Of a stretch of 64,000 nt of DNA, positions 50,318 to 58,155 are shown in pieces. The notes beneath the pieces are model-generated. The model saw nothing but the letters and a program-made list of their open reading frames with translations, had not been told where the DNA came from and did not search any database. The position numbers were made by a program, and so were the translations under genes. Origin of the DNA: Eikenella halliae (GTDB lineage: Bacteria > Pseudomonadota > Gammaproteobacteria > Burkholderiales > Neisseriaceae); NCBI RefSeq assembly GCF_001648475.1, contig NZ_LXSQ01000017.1, positions 18,675-82,674 on the forward strand, read 5' to 3'. How positions within the stretch are numbered: the first letter of the stretch is position 1; each line of letters starts with the position of its first letter.

Positions 50318-51138
50318 GACGCTACTCCTTCTGTCTCGTCTAAAAAACGCAGCGCGGTATCGTCGTCCACCTTGCGCGCCAGCCAGTTTGGGCTGTGGCG
50401 CAAGGCTTGCAATTCAGCCAAAGTCAGCATATCGGGGTGGTTGCTGCCCGGGGCGAAACGGATGTGGCGGCGGTTGCTTGGGTACAACGTGATGCCCGCC
50501 GTTTCAGGTAGCCTTTTTGCCAGATATTGGAAGAAATGCTCATCCGGGCAAAGCTTTTTGCGGAAAAAGGCGCAGGCTTGTTCGTCTGCCGCGTTTAGCA
50601 GGGCTGCCAAGGCCGTACGGTCGGCAGAAAACCATTGGCTGCCGGCATAGGCCGTTTGCACGGCGGGCAGGATTTTATCGGCTGCCTGAAACGCTTTGGT
50701 GAGCAGCTTGCCGGGCAGGCGGCGCTGCCAGGCGGTGTCGGCGTGCGGCGTGTTGAAACGCACTCGGTAGCGCAGGCGCGGCTCGGCATGGCATTCCAGC
50801 AACAGGCTGCCGCGCGGCAATGCGGCAAATTCGCGCTCGATTTGCTCGGGGGTGTTCAGCAACACGCAGTTGCCGCTCACGAGGTGCACAAAGCGGATGC
50901 CTGTATCGGCCAGCGCGGCACGCATCAGGCGCAGCGTGGCTTCCACCATGCTGAAGCCCGCCCAGCGGATGTTGACGCGCTGCAGAATCAGGCGCGCATT
51001 CGGCGGCAGGGGCGGCAACGCGCCGATATCCGCCTTGGCATCGTAGTGCAGTAGCAGGCGGATTTCGGGGTGGCGCTCGGCCAGCCTCAGCCAATACAGC
51101 GGCGGGCGGTGGCACAAAATTAAAAAGGCGCTGCTCAT
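50314..51138 (-). CDS. Core-2/I-branching-type GlcNAc transferase (GT14)
   Basis: A 274-residue enzyme related to animal core-2 beta-1,6-GlcNAc transferases and a minority of bacterial homologues. Visible motifs: AFLILCHRPP (4-13), HYDAKADI, the SMVEATLRLMRAAL helix, HLVSGNCVLL and SQWFSADRTALAAL (about 165-180), then CPDEHFFQYL. These fit PF02485. A DUS is in frame (KRLPETAG). It would add a beta-linked branch to the surface glycan. Confidence 0.85.
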   Translation of the reverse strand: MSSAFLILCHRPPLYWLRLAERHPEIRLLLHYDAKADIGALPPLPPNARLILQRVNIRWAGFSMVEATLRLMRAALADTGIRFVHLVSGNCVLLNTPEQIEREFAALPRGSLLLECHAEPRLRYRVRFNTPHADTAWQRRLPGKLLTKAFQAADKILPAVQTAYAGSQWFSADRTALAALLNAADEQACAFFRKKLCPDEHFFQYLAKRLPETAGITLYPSNRRHIRFAPGSNHPDMLTLAELQALRHSPNWLARKVDDDTALRFLDETEGVAS

Positions 51139-51162
51139 AACGCTAAACAGTTATCGTGAAAC

Positions 51163-52245
51163 TCACTCAATATCGATAATCGGAATGCCCAACTGCGCCA
51201 TCACTTGATAAATCTGCTCCGCACCGGGTGTGTGAAAGGCGGCTTCTGCGGGGCGCACGGCATACACGGCAGTGCGTGGGAAGGCGTATACATTCAGCGC
51301 AGCGGTGCTGACGAGGTGATACACCTCGAAGCGGGTATCCGGCTCGCGGCGCAGGCTCTCCAATAGATAGTCTTCAAAAATCAGCGGGCTGGCAATGTAT
51401 TCGGCGCCCGATACGCGGTAGGTTTCGCGCGGGTGCGGGAAATATTCGCCAATCTCAAAACGGCGCAGCAGGCTTTCGGCCAGCGCGGCGTTATCTGCCG
51501 TATTGGGCAGCAACGGCTGGCCGAGCAGGATGCGGCGGGTGCGGACGGGCGGGTTTGCGGCAGCCACGTCGGCCGTATTTTTTTCAGGTAGCCTTTCGTT
51601 TAAGCCACACTCATCCACTGCCCCATTTTCGCTTCTCAGCACCTCTCTGCCTTCGCTTTGGCGAAGCCCACCTTGCCCGCTTTCAGGTAGCCCTTGCCCG
51701 GCTATCGCCCACAAATCCAGCAGCACGGTGGGCGCGGCAATATTGGGCTGGCCGGGATAGAGCGTGTGGTGCCGACGCGAGAGGCGGCGCAGGTCTTCGG
51801 TTTGCAGGCGGATGCCACGCAGGCGGTTCATCAGCTGCCGCTGCCGGTTGCTGCTGTTGCGGTAGAGCACGCTGCCGGGAATCAGGTTGCCCGTGCCGTC
51901 GTCGAAGGTTTCCAGCGCGGCAAAGCGGATGCGGTTCAGCACATATTGCACGTTCGGATTATCGATACTGGCGGCAAAGGCGGTGGCGTATTCTTTATCC
52001 AGTCCGCGCAGCAGGCGGGGCAAGCCCAGCTCGCGCCGCCATTTGCTTTGCGGAATCAGGGCATATTCGGCATGGCGGCTGCCCGCAGAGGCTACCTGAA
52101 AATAATGCCGAAACTTGGCATTATCCGCATCTTCGTAGCACAGCATCAGCAAATCGAACGGCTCTGCGCGCTGCGCCATCAGCCGCTGCGCCATCAAGGC
52201 CTGCAGGGGCGTGAGGCAGATGATTAAATTCGCCAAATCAGCCAT
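51163..52245 (-). CDS. GT52 sialyltransferase-like enzyme (Lst family)
   Basis: A 360-residue enzyme with the landmarks of neisserial LOS alpha-2,3-sialyltransferase Lst: LIICLTPLQALMAQRLM at the start, FDDGTGNLIPGSVLYR (114-129), RILLGQPLL, FPHPRETYRVSGAEYI and IFEDYLLESLRREPDTRFEVYHLVSTAALN near the end. Unlike Lst it has no N-terminal membrane anchor. About 45 extra residues (183-228) lie between two in-frame DUS words; a third DUS gives HYFQVAS. The neighbours make CMP-pseudaminic acid, so the donor may be that sugar. The start overlaps the flippase stop by eight bases. Confidence 0.85.
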   Translation of the reverse strand: MADLANLIICLTPLQALMAQRLMAQRAEPFDLLMLCYEDADNAKFRHYFQVASAGSRHAEYALIPQSKWRRELGLPRLLRGLDKEYATAFAASIDNPNVQYVLNRIRFAALETFDDGTGNLIPGSVLYRNSSNRQRQLMNRLRGIRLQTEDLRRLSRRHHTLYPGQPNIAAPTVLLDLWAIAGQGLPESGQGGLRQSEGREVLRSENGAVDECGLNERLPEKNTADVAAANPPVRTRRILLGQPLLPNTADNAALAESLLRRFEIGEYFPHPRETYRVSGAEYIASPLIFEDYLLESLRREPDTRFEVYHLVSTAALNVYAFPRTAVYAVRPAEAAFHTPGAEQIYQVMAQLGIPIIDIE

Positions 52246-53437
52246 ACGGTTTCACCTGCCGGAACAATATCGGGAAAATCAGCGCGTTGCCCGCAATCAT
52301 CGCCAGCGGCACCCATTGGATGCCCACCCGCGCGGTGAGCAGCAACACCAGCAGATAGCCGCCCGCCGAGAGCAGCGAAGTGAGCGCGATGCGCTGGTTT
52401 TGCGCGTGGTAAAACAAATAATTCACCTGCAAATAATAGGGCACGGTCAAACCGAAACCCAGCAAAAACAGGCAAATATAGTAATGCACCCCCGTATACT
52501 GCGCCCCGAGCAGCCACAGAAACAGCCGCTCCGGCATCAGCCAGGCCACCACTGCCGGCAGCGGCGCGGCCAAGAGCGAAAGCAGCGCCCAGCGGCGCAC
52601 CGTGGCCGCCGTAATTTTGCCGCTGCGCAAGGCTTGGTAGTAATACGGCACGGTGGCTTTGTTCAGCGCCATCAGCAACACGCCCAGCACGCTGGCGGTT
52701 TGATAACCCGCCGAATACACGCCCAGCGTGGCGGCGGAATAGCCCTGATAAATCACCACGCGGTCGAACTGCCCTTTCACATAATTGCCCGCATGGTGAA
52801 TCACCAAAGGCAGGCCGAGCACGAAAATATAGCGCAAAGCCTGCAGCACCCGCCGCCGGTTGAAGCCCAGCCGCTGCCCGGCAGTACGCCGATAAAGCAG
52901 ATAGGCCGCCAGCGACACCAGCGCATTACCGGCAAACAGCGCCAAGAATCGCCGCTCCACCGGATAATCCGCACTCATTTCCAGCAGCCATACCGTGAGC
53001 ACGGTGGTGAACAGGCTGCTGCCGAACTGAATGGCCGTATAGGCCAAGGCCTGTTTGCGGCATTGGCGCAGGCTCAGTTGCGTAGCCAGCACGGTTTGTG
53101 CTGCTGCTGCACACACCACCGCCGCCAGCGCCAGCGAATGCAGCTGCCACGCCGCCAACAAGCCGATAAGCGCGGCAAAAGCGGTATACAGCGCGCCGGC
53201 ATACACCACGCTGTGCAGATTGCGCTGGCCGTATACATAGTAATACCGCGTCACCGCGCCATCCTGGCTCATACCGAAGCCGATGAGCAGCAGCGAAAAT
53301 GCCGCCTGATAATACGACAGCTCGCCAAACCCCGCCGTGCCCAGCTTGCGCGTGAGATAGGGCAGCAGCAGGAAAGGCATGGCCTTGGCCAGCATTTCGC
53401 CGACTAGGTAGATGAGGCTGTCTTTTAGAATCTTCAT
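52238..53437 (-). CDS. Wzx-type polysaccharide flippase
   Basis: A 399-residue inner-membrane protein with about 12 hydrophobic segments, starting MKILKDSLIYLVGEMLAKAMPFLLLPYLTRKLG in the way of MATE/Wzx flippases. It would flip the undecaprenyl-linked glycan to the periplasm. No Wzy polymerase or Wzz gene is seen, so either a single repeat unit is made or those genes are elsewhere. Confidence 0.88.
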   Translation of the reverse strand: MKILKDSLIYLVGEMLAKAMPFLLLPYLTRKLGTAGFGELSYYQAAFSLLLIGFGMSQDGAVTRYYYVYGQRNLHSVVYAGALYTAFAALIGLLAAWQLHSLALAAVVCAAAAQTVLATQLSLRQCRKQALAYTAIQFGSSLFTTVLTVWLLEMSADYPVERRFLALFAGNALVSLAAYLLYRRTAGQRLGFNRRRVLQALRYIFVLGLPLVIHHAGNYVKGQFDRVVIYQGYSAATLGVYSAGYQTASVLGVLLMALNKATVPYYYQALRSGKITAATVRRWALLSLLAAPLPAVVAWLMPERLFLWLLGAQYTGVHYYICLFLLGFGLTVPYYLQVNYLFYHAQNQRIALTSLLSAGGYLLVLLLTARVGIQWVPLAMIAGNALIFPILFRQVKPYG

Positions 53438-53613
53438 ATAGGAACTTTTCAGGTAGCCTCTAACACTGCCGTAAGGCTACCTGAAACTTTAAGCTTCTTA
53501 TAAAATTTTGAGCACATAAAATTCTTTTCAACATTAAATTAAATCAGTATATTATGCGCTTTTTTAAGGAGAAAGCTAGGTTTCAGGTAGCCTTCGCTAT
53601 TCACTCCCTCTTC

Positions 53614-53890
53614 ACCTTTGCGCCTCATGCCGGCGCAGGCACTTTCTTTTCTTTGCTTCGCCAAAGAAAAGAAAGCAAAAGAAAGGCGACTGCGGGCACA
53701 GGTTTGGCTTCGCCAAACTTCCCTCTCTCCGCACGGTTTTTCGGGCGGGCTCGCCACTTGCGGCTACGCCGCTTCAAACATGCAAGCCCTTATTTCCCGA
53801 AAAACCGCGCTCCATTCGGCTGCACCAGCAGAACAGGCACAACCTCAACCGTTTTCTCCCCATATTTTGCGTTTGATTTCGCAAAAAGCG
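53614..53890. repeat. 275-base multi-hairpin repeat, copy 2 of 2
   Basis: Homologous to 5797-6071 throughout, with stems conserved and changes mostly in loops (for example GCTTCGCC for GCTTCGCT in the first loop, TTC for TTT in the second, TAC for TTC in the third). It sits in the 525-base gap between flippase and pseI, flanked by DUS at 53582 and 53921; the segment before the right DUS resembles the DUS-cassette core. Another DUS pair is at 53449-53475 next to the flippase start. No gene is seen in the gap. Confidence 0.75.
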
Positions 53891-53963
53891 AATTCCCAGC
53901 TTCGTTGGTACTCATGTTTTCAGGTAGCCTCAAACACCGCCGTAAGGCTACCTGAAACTTTTT

Positions 53964-55016
53964 CTACTCTTCCACGCAATCCCAACCAGTGGCCGTATTG
54001 GCCGCCACATCGCGGCGCAGGCGTTTGCCGATGAGCGCGTCGTAATGCTTGGGCGCCAGCCCGTAGCCGGGGCGCACGCTGCGGATGCAGTCGGCGCCGA
54101 TGGTGTCGCCCACTTTCATATCCTTCACAAAATACAGCGAACGGCGAAACTGGATATTGCCCTGCTCGCTAGATTTCAAACCGTAATCGGCCTGCCCCAG
54201 TGCCTGCCAGGCGGTATGGCTGCTGCGGCACAGTTCGGCCAAATCCTGCGGTTCTAAAGAAAAACTGTCGTCCGGGCCGCCGCCGTTTCTGTCTAGCGTG
54301 AAGTGTTTTTCGATCACGCACGCACCGAGCGCCACGGCGGCGATGGCGGTGGTGTTGTCCAGCGTGTGATCGGATAAACCCACCGGCACGCCGAAGCGCT
54401 GCGCCATATCGGGCAGCGTGCGCAGGTTGTAATCCGCCGCCGGTGCGGGGTAGCCGCTCACGCAGTGCAGCAGCACCAATTCCTTGCAGCCGCCTTCGCG
54501 CGCGGCGGCCACGGCTTCGGCGATTTCTTCAGCATCGGCCATGCCGGTGGACACAATCATCGGCTTGCCGGTTTGCGCCACATAGCGGATCAGCGGCAAA
54601 TCCACCGCTTCAAACGAGGCGATTTTGTAAGCCGGGGCGTTGAGGCTTTCCAGCAAATCCACCGCCGTAAAGTCAAACGGCGAACTGAAAATGGTGATGC
54701 CCTGCTCGCGGGCAAAATCAAACAGCGGCTTATGCCATTCCCAAGGCAGATGCGCTTTTTGATACAGCTCGTGCAGCGTTTGCCCGTCCCACAGGCCGCC
54801 TTTGATTTGAAACTCGGGCGCGTTGCTGCGCAGCGTGATGGTGTCGGCGGTGTAGGTTTGGATTTTGACGGCATCGGCACCGGCAGCCTTGGCCTGTTCT
54901 ATGATGTTGAAGGCGGTTTGCAGGCTGCCGTTATGGTTGGCCGACATCTCGGCAATGATATAGGGCGGGTGGGCAGCGCCGATGGGGCGGCCGTTGATTT
55001 GGAATGTGGGTTTCAT
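53964..55016 (-). CDS. pseI: Pseudaminic acid synthase
   Basis: A 350-residue NeuB-family enzyme. YIIAEMSANHNGSLQTAF (19-36), DAVKIQTYTADTITL, GLWDGQTLHELYQKAHLPWEWH (split across about 74-95), FSSPFD and PAYKIASFEAVDLPLI (about 128-143) are the signature of PseI, which condenses 6-deoxy-AltdiNAc with phosphoenolpyruvate, rather than of sialic-acid NeuB. The C-terminal SAF domain (about 285-345) is present. It follows the pseG-pseH fusion on the same strand. Confidence 0.92.
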   Translation of the reverse strand: MKPTFQINGRPIGAAHPPYIIAEMSANHNGSLQTAFNIIEQAKAAGADAVKIQTYTADTITLRSNAPEFQIKGGLWDGQTLHELYQKAHLPWEWHKPLFDFAREQGITIFSSPFDFTAVDLLESLNAPAYKIASFEAVDLPLIRYVAQTGKPMIVSTGMADAEEIAEAVAAAREGGCKELVLLHCVSGYPAPAADYNLRTLPDMAQRFGVPVGLSDHTLDNTTAIAAVALGACVIEKHFTLDRNGGGPDDSFSLEPQDLAELCRSSHTAWQALGQADYGLKSSEQGNIQFRRSLYFVKDMKVGDTIGADCIRSVRPGYGLAPKHYDALIGKRLRRDVAANTATGWDCVEE

Positions 55017-55068
55017 GGGTGGTTTCGGTTTCAGGTAGCCTGTTATGGGGAGGCTGCCGTTTTAGCGT

Positions 55069-56697
55069 TTAATACAAAAAATCTTCGGCACGGAGCACAA
55101 ATGATAAGGCCTGCTGCGCCTCCTGCCCGGCTGCCTTATCGGCCGGGCGGAAACCGAGCCGGCGGTGCAGGGCCAGGCTGGCGGCGTTATGCGGCAACAC
55201 TTGGCCGCGCACTTCGTGCATATTCAGGCGGCAGAAAGCGTATTGTAACGCCAGCTGCCCCAATGTGCCGCCGTGGCCTTGGCCGCGCGGGCAATCGGGC
55301 GCAAGGTAGAAGCCCCATTCGCAGCGACCGCCGCCCAGGTGTTTGAAGCTGGCATAGCCCTGCGCCGTGCCGCCGGTTTCATACAGCAGCATGGTGATCC
55401 CGGGATTGGCCAGCTGGCGGGCAAACCATGCCTGATGCCCATTCCAAGCGATTTCCTCGCTATCGAACATAAAGCGGCGGATCTCGGGATGATTGCGCCA
55501 CTCAAACAGGCGGCGGCAGTCGGCGGGCGCGGCGGGTCGCAGCACGGCAGGCGCGAAATCGGCCAAATTATTGGCCGCCCGCAGCATGCCGCGCCCATCG
55601 CACAGCGCGGCAGCACGGCGGCTTTGCTCTGCCCGCAGGGCAGGCGTTTCGGCCAGCAGGCTGGCCAAGCTGGCCGGCAAATCCGCCATATTGGCCACGC
55701 TCGCCACCCCGGCCTGCTGCAAGGTTTCGGCGATGCCGCGTTGGTTTTCCGCCAACACCAGCATCATGGTGGGCAATCCCAGGCAGCAGCGTTCCCACGA
55801 AGTGCTACCCGCCGCACCGATGGCCAAATCGGCTTCGGCCATCAGTTCAGCCATATTGTTTGCGCCCACCAATACGCGGCAAGGATACGGCGCGCTATCG
55901 GCAAAAGCCTGCACGGCAGCGGTGTGCGGCGCGGTTTTGCCCATCACCACGGTGATGCTGCAGGCGGCAGGCAGGCTACCTGAAAGCGCCTGCAGCACCG
56001 CCAAAGTATGGTTGTCCTTATCCACACCGCCCAAATTCACCAAAATATGCTTCAGGTAGCCTGTCTCGGCTTGGGCGGCACGGCGTTGCAGGCTTGCCTC
56101 GCGCCAGGCTGCAAATTCTTCGCGCAACAGGGCGTAGCGCGTGCCTGTGAGCAGACGGCAGGCGGGCGGCACCAAGCCGGCGTAATCGGCAGGGGTGTGG
56201 CCGAGGTTTTGATCCAGCAGCAAATCGGCGGCGTGGGGGCGGTCGGCCAAATCGTCGATCGCCATCAGGCGGCAGCCCGCAGCAGCCTTGACAGCCAGCT
56301 CCCACTCGGCGGATAAGGCATAGTGGTCGCAGATGATCCAATCCGGCGCAAAAGCTCGGATAGGCGGCAGGCAATCGGCGGCATCCTGCGCCTGCGATAC
56401 CGGCAGCCAATGGGCATGGGCCAGCTGAACGCACCTTGCTGCCTGCGCTTCGTTTTTGCTGTGCAACAACTCAATGCTTTCGCTTTCAGGTAGCCTTCCG
56501 GTCTGCGGCGGCACGGGCAGCAACACCAAGCCGAAACCGGCGCGCTCGATGGTTTCGCCCAAATGGCCGGGCAGCGCACGGCAGATAAAGCGTACCTCAT
56601 GGCCGCGCCGCGAAAGCTCGTGCGCCAGCGTGAGGCAGCGCATGATGTGGCCGCTGCCGATTTGGAGGGACGCGTCTGCACGGATTAAAATCTTCAT
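55069..56697 (-). CDS. pseG: PseG-PseH fusion: UDP-sugar hydrolase plus N-acetyltransferase
   Basis: A 542-residue fusion. The N-terminal part (about 1-375) is PseG, which cleaves UDP from UDP-6-deoxy-AltdiNAc: IRADASLQIGSGHIMRCLTLA (5-25), AIDDLADRPHAADLLLDQN (about 147) and GAAGSTSWERCCLGLPTMM (about 292). The C-terminal part (about 385-542) is a GNAT of PseH type (LFEWRNHPEIRRFMF; RGQGHGGTLGQLAL), which acetylates the pathway's 4-amino sugar. These are usually separate genes. Three DUS words are in frame (GRLPES, GYLKHI, LSGSLP). ATG 56697 is chosen over an upstream TTG. Confidence 0.9.
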   Translation of the reverse strand: MKILIRADASLQIGSGHIMRCLTLAHELSRRGHEVRFICRALPGHLGETIERAGFGLVLLPVPPQTGRLPESESIELLHSKNEAQAARCVQLAHAHWLPVSQAQDAADCLPPIRAFAPDWIICDHYALSAEWELAVKAAAGCRLMAIDDLADRPHAADLLLDQNLGHTPADYAGLVPPACRLLTGTRYALLREEFAAWREASLQRRAAQAETGYLKHILVNLGGVDKDNHTLAVLQALSGSLPAACSITVVMGKTAPHTAAVQAFADSAPYPCRVLVGANNMAELMAEADLAIGAAGSTSWERCCLGLPTMMLVLAENQRGIAETLQQAGVASVANMADLPASLASLLAETPALRAEQSRRAAALCDGRGMLRAANNLADFAPAVLRPAAPADCRRLFEWRNHPEIRRFMFDSEEIAWNGHQAWFARQLANPGITMLLYETGGTAQGYASFKHLGGGRCEWGFYLAPDCPRGQGHGGTLGQLALQYAFCRLNMHEVRGQVLPHNAASLALHRRLGFRPADKAAGQEAQQALSFVLRAEDFLY

Positions 56698-56714
56698 CGT
56701 TTGGTCTTTAATCA

Positions 56715-56774
56715 AAGGCTACCTGAAAGCGAACGCAGCCTTCTGCGTAGCAAAAACACAGGCTACCTGAAAAC
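56715..56774 (+). repeat. DUS-linked RLPESE-LLHSKN repeat, intergenic copy
   Basis: DUS at 56717, then AGCGAACGCAGCCTTCTGC and GTAGCAAAAAC, then a second DUS at 56762. A second intergenic copy lies at 57061-57103. Read in the RLPE frame both give RLPESE-x(2-3)-LL-x-SKN, the same peptide found in frame inside the pseG-pseH and pseF proteins. Confidence 0.6.
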
Positions 56775-56786
56775 AGGAAAACCATT

Positions 56787-57059
56787 ATGCGCACCATCAC
56801 CCACAACCCAGCCGCGCAACGCTTCGAATACACCGAACACGGCACAACCTATTATGTGTCCTACCGCGCCGAAGGCGGCATTTGGCAGCTGTTGCACACC
56901 GAAGCACCGGCCAGCCCCTACGGGCGCGGCATCGCTGCCGACATCGTCCGCACCACGCTGGAAGAAGCGCGGCGGCAGGGCGTGAAAATCCGCAGCGACT
57001 GCCCATTCGTTATCGGCTATCTCGCCTTTCATCCGGAGTTTGCCGATTTGGAAGCCTAA
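56787..57059 (+). CDS. Small GNAT-like acetyltransferase (COG2388 type)
   Basis: A 90-residue protein of the short YidJ/YjdJ-like GNAT group: YVSYRAEGGIWQLLHTEAP, then GRGIAADIVRTTLEEARRQGVKIRSDCPFVIGYLAFHPEFADL, where the truncated acetyl-CoA loop is followed by the CPFV-x(4)-FHPE motif. Function in this group is unclear. It is the only plus-strand gene inside the glycan locus, between pseG-pseH and pseF, with AGGAAAACC before its ATG. Confidence 0.8.
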   Translation: MRTITHNPAAQRFEYTEHGTTYYVSYRAEGGIWQLLHTEAPASPYGRGIAADIVRTTLEEARRQGVKIRSDCPFVIGYLAFHPEFADLEA

Positions 57060-57157
57060 AGGCTACCTGAAAGCGAGTACCGTGCGCTTCTGCATAGCAA
57101 AAACGGCCGTGGCGGGCTTCTGCGCGGAAAAAGGCGTAGCTGGCTTTGCCAATCCGG

Positions 57158-57925
57158 CTAACCGCCCATCTCCCGCAACACCCGCCACATCATTTCCGCC
57201 CGCGCCCAATCTTCCGGCGTATCAATATCCTGCACACGATAGCGCGGCAGTTTCACGGCAGCGGCACGGCTGTTAAAAATCGGTTTTTCCGCCAGCCAAG
57301 TCTCGGCACTGCCCCAATAAAACTGCCCCGCATCGTGCCAAGCGTGCTCCAAATCCTGCGAGCGCACGGCAAAATTTTCCGGCTGAAACATCGACACACC
57401 GCCCTGCCCGTCCAACCGCAGGGCACGCTGGATAGGAAAGGGAAAATCGGTTACCGAAAAGGCATAATCGCCGCCGCTTCGGCGCAGCGTATCCAGCCCG
57501 CGTTGCAGGTCGGCAGGGCGCACAAAAGGGGCGGTGGCATACAAGCAGCAGACTTCGGGCAAGGCTGGCTGGAGGCTACCTGAACAATCCGGCTGCCCGC
57601 TTTTGCCGTGCAACAACCCGCCGCGCTCGCTTTCAGGTAGCCGCTCCGACAGCAGCGTGGCAACGGCATGACGCATCACGGCGCCGGTGGTGGCGAAATC
57701 ATCCGCCAGCTCGGGCGGGCGCACAAACGGGGTTTCCGCACCATATTGCCGCGCCACGGCGGCGATTTCTTCATCATCGGTCGACACCGCCACTCGCGCA
57801 AAGCAGCCGCTCTCCAGCGCCGCTTCGACGGAATAGGCAATCATCGGCTTGCCGTTGAATGGCTTGATGTTTTTGCGCGGAATGCGTTTGCTGCCGCCGC
57901 GGGCGGGAATGATGCAGAGGGTCAT
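57158..57925 (-). CDS. pseF: Pseudaminic acid cytidylyltransferase
   Basis: A 255-residue CMP-sugar synthase: IIPARGGSKRIPRKNIKPFNGKP (5-27) binds CTP, VAVSTDDEEIAAVA and ATAPFVRPADLQ follow, and QDIDTPEDWARAE closes the fold. The PseF-type spacing and the pse neighbours argue for pseudaminic rather than N-acetylneuraminic acid. Residues about 93-120 (RLPESERGGLLHGKSG to CSGSL) are bounded by two DUS copies and interrupt the normal sequence. ATG 57925 is chosen; an earlier ATG at 57967 is possible. Confidence 0.9.
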   Translation of the reverse strand: MTLCIIPARGGSKRIPRKNIKPFNGKPMIAYSVEAALESGCFARVAVSTDDEEIAAVARQYGAETPFVRPPELADDFATTGAVMRHAVATLLSERLPESERGGLLHGKSGQPDCSGSLQPALPEVCCLYATAPFVRPADLQRGLDTLRRSGGDYAFSVTDFPFPIQRALRLDGQGGVSMFQPENFAVRSQDLEHAWHDAGQFYWGSAETWLAEKPIFNSRAAAVKLPRYRVQDIDTPEDWARAEMMWRVLREMGG

Positions 57926-58106
57926 TGAATCGCGGTTTCTGCCGGCCTTTGGGAAGGCGTGGCGCATACGGTTTATTAAGGCGGGGATTATAGCTGATTT
58001 GGGCAGGCCGCCGCAGCGGTTTGCGATGTGCGCAGGCAGGGATTGCGGTGGCTGCAACAGGGGTTCCGGCGGGGCTTGGCAAATATAAAATCCGCCCGTC
58101 TATCAA

Positions 58107-58138
58107 AAAGGCTACCTGAAACTTTTCAGGTAGCCTCA
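58107..58138. terminator. DUS terminator upstream of pseF, downstream of the nitroreductase
   Basis: Inverted DUS at 58110 and 58125 with A and T runs, 18 bases past the nitroreductase stop on the minus strand. It shields the glycan locus from read-through. The spacer to pseF (57926-58106) must hold the pse promoter; none is clear. Confidence 0.75.
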
Positions 58139-58155
58139 AATTTATGTGCGGCGCT

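Noticed and set aside
53554..54034. Open frames of 130-140 codons over the structured repeat
   Set aside because: The matching repeat at 5797 gives different frames with different stops; stems, not codons, are conserved.
53964..55016. Sialic acid synthase NeuB
   Set aside because: The GLWDG-x-TLHELY and PAYKIASFEAVDLPLI blocks and the PseG/PseF neighbours fit PseI.
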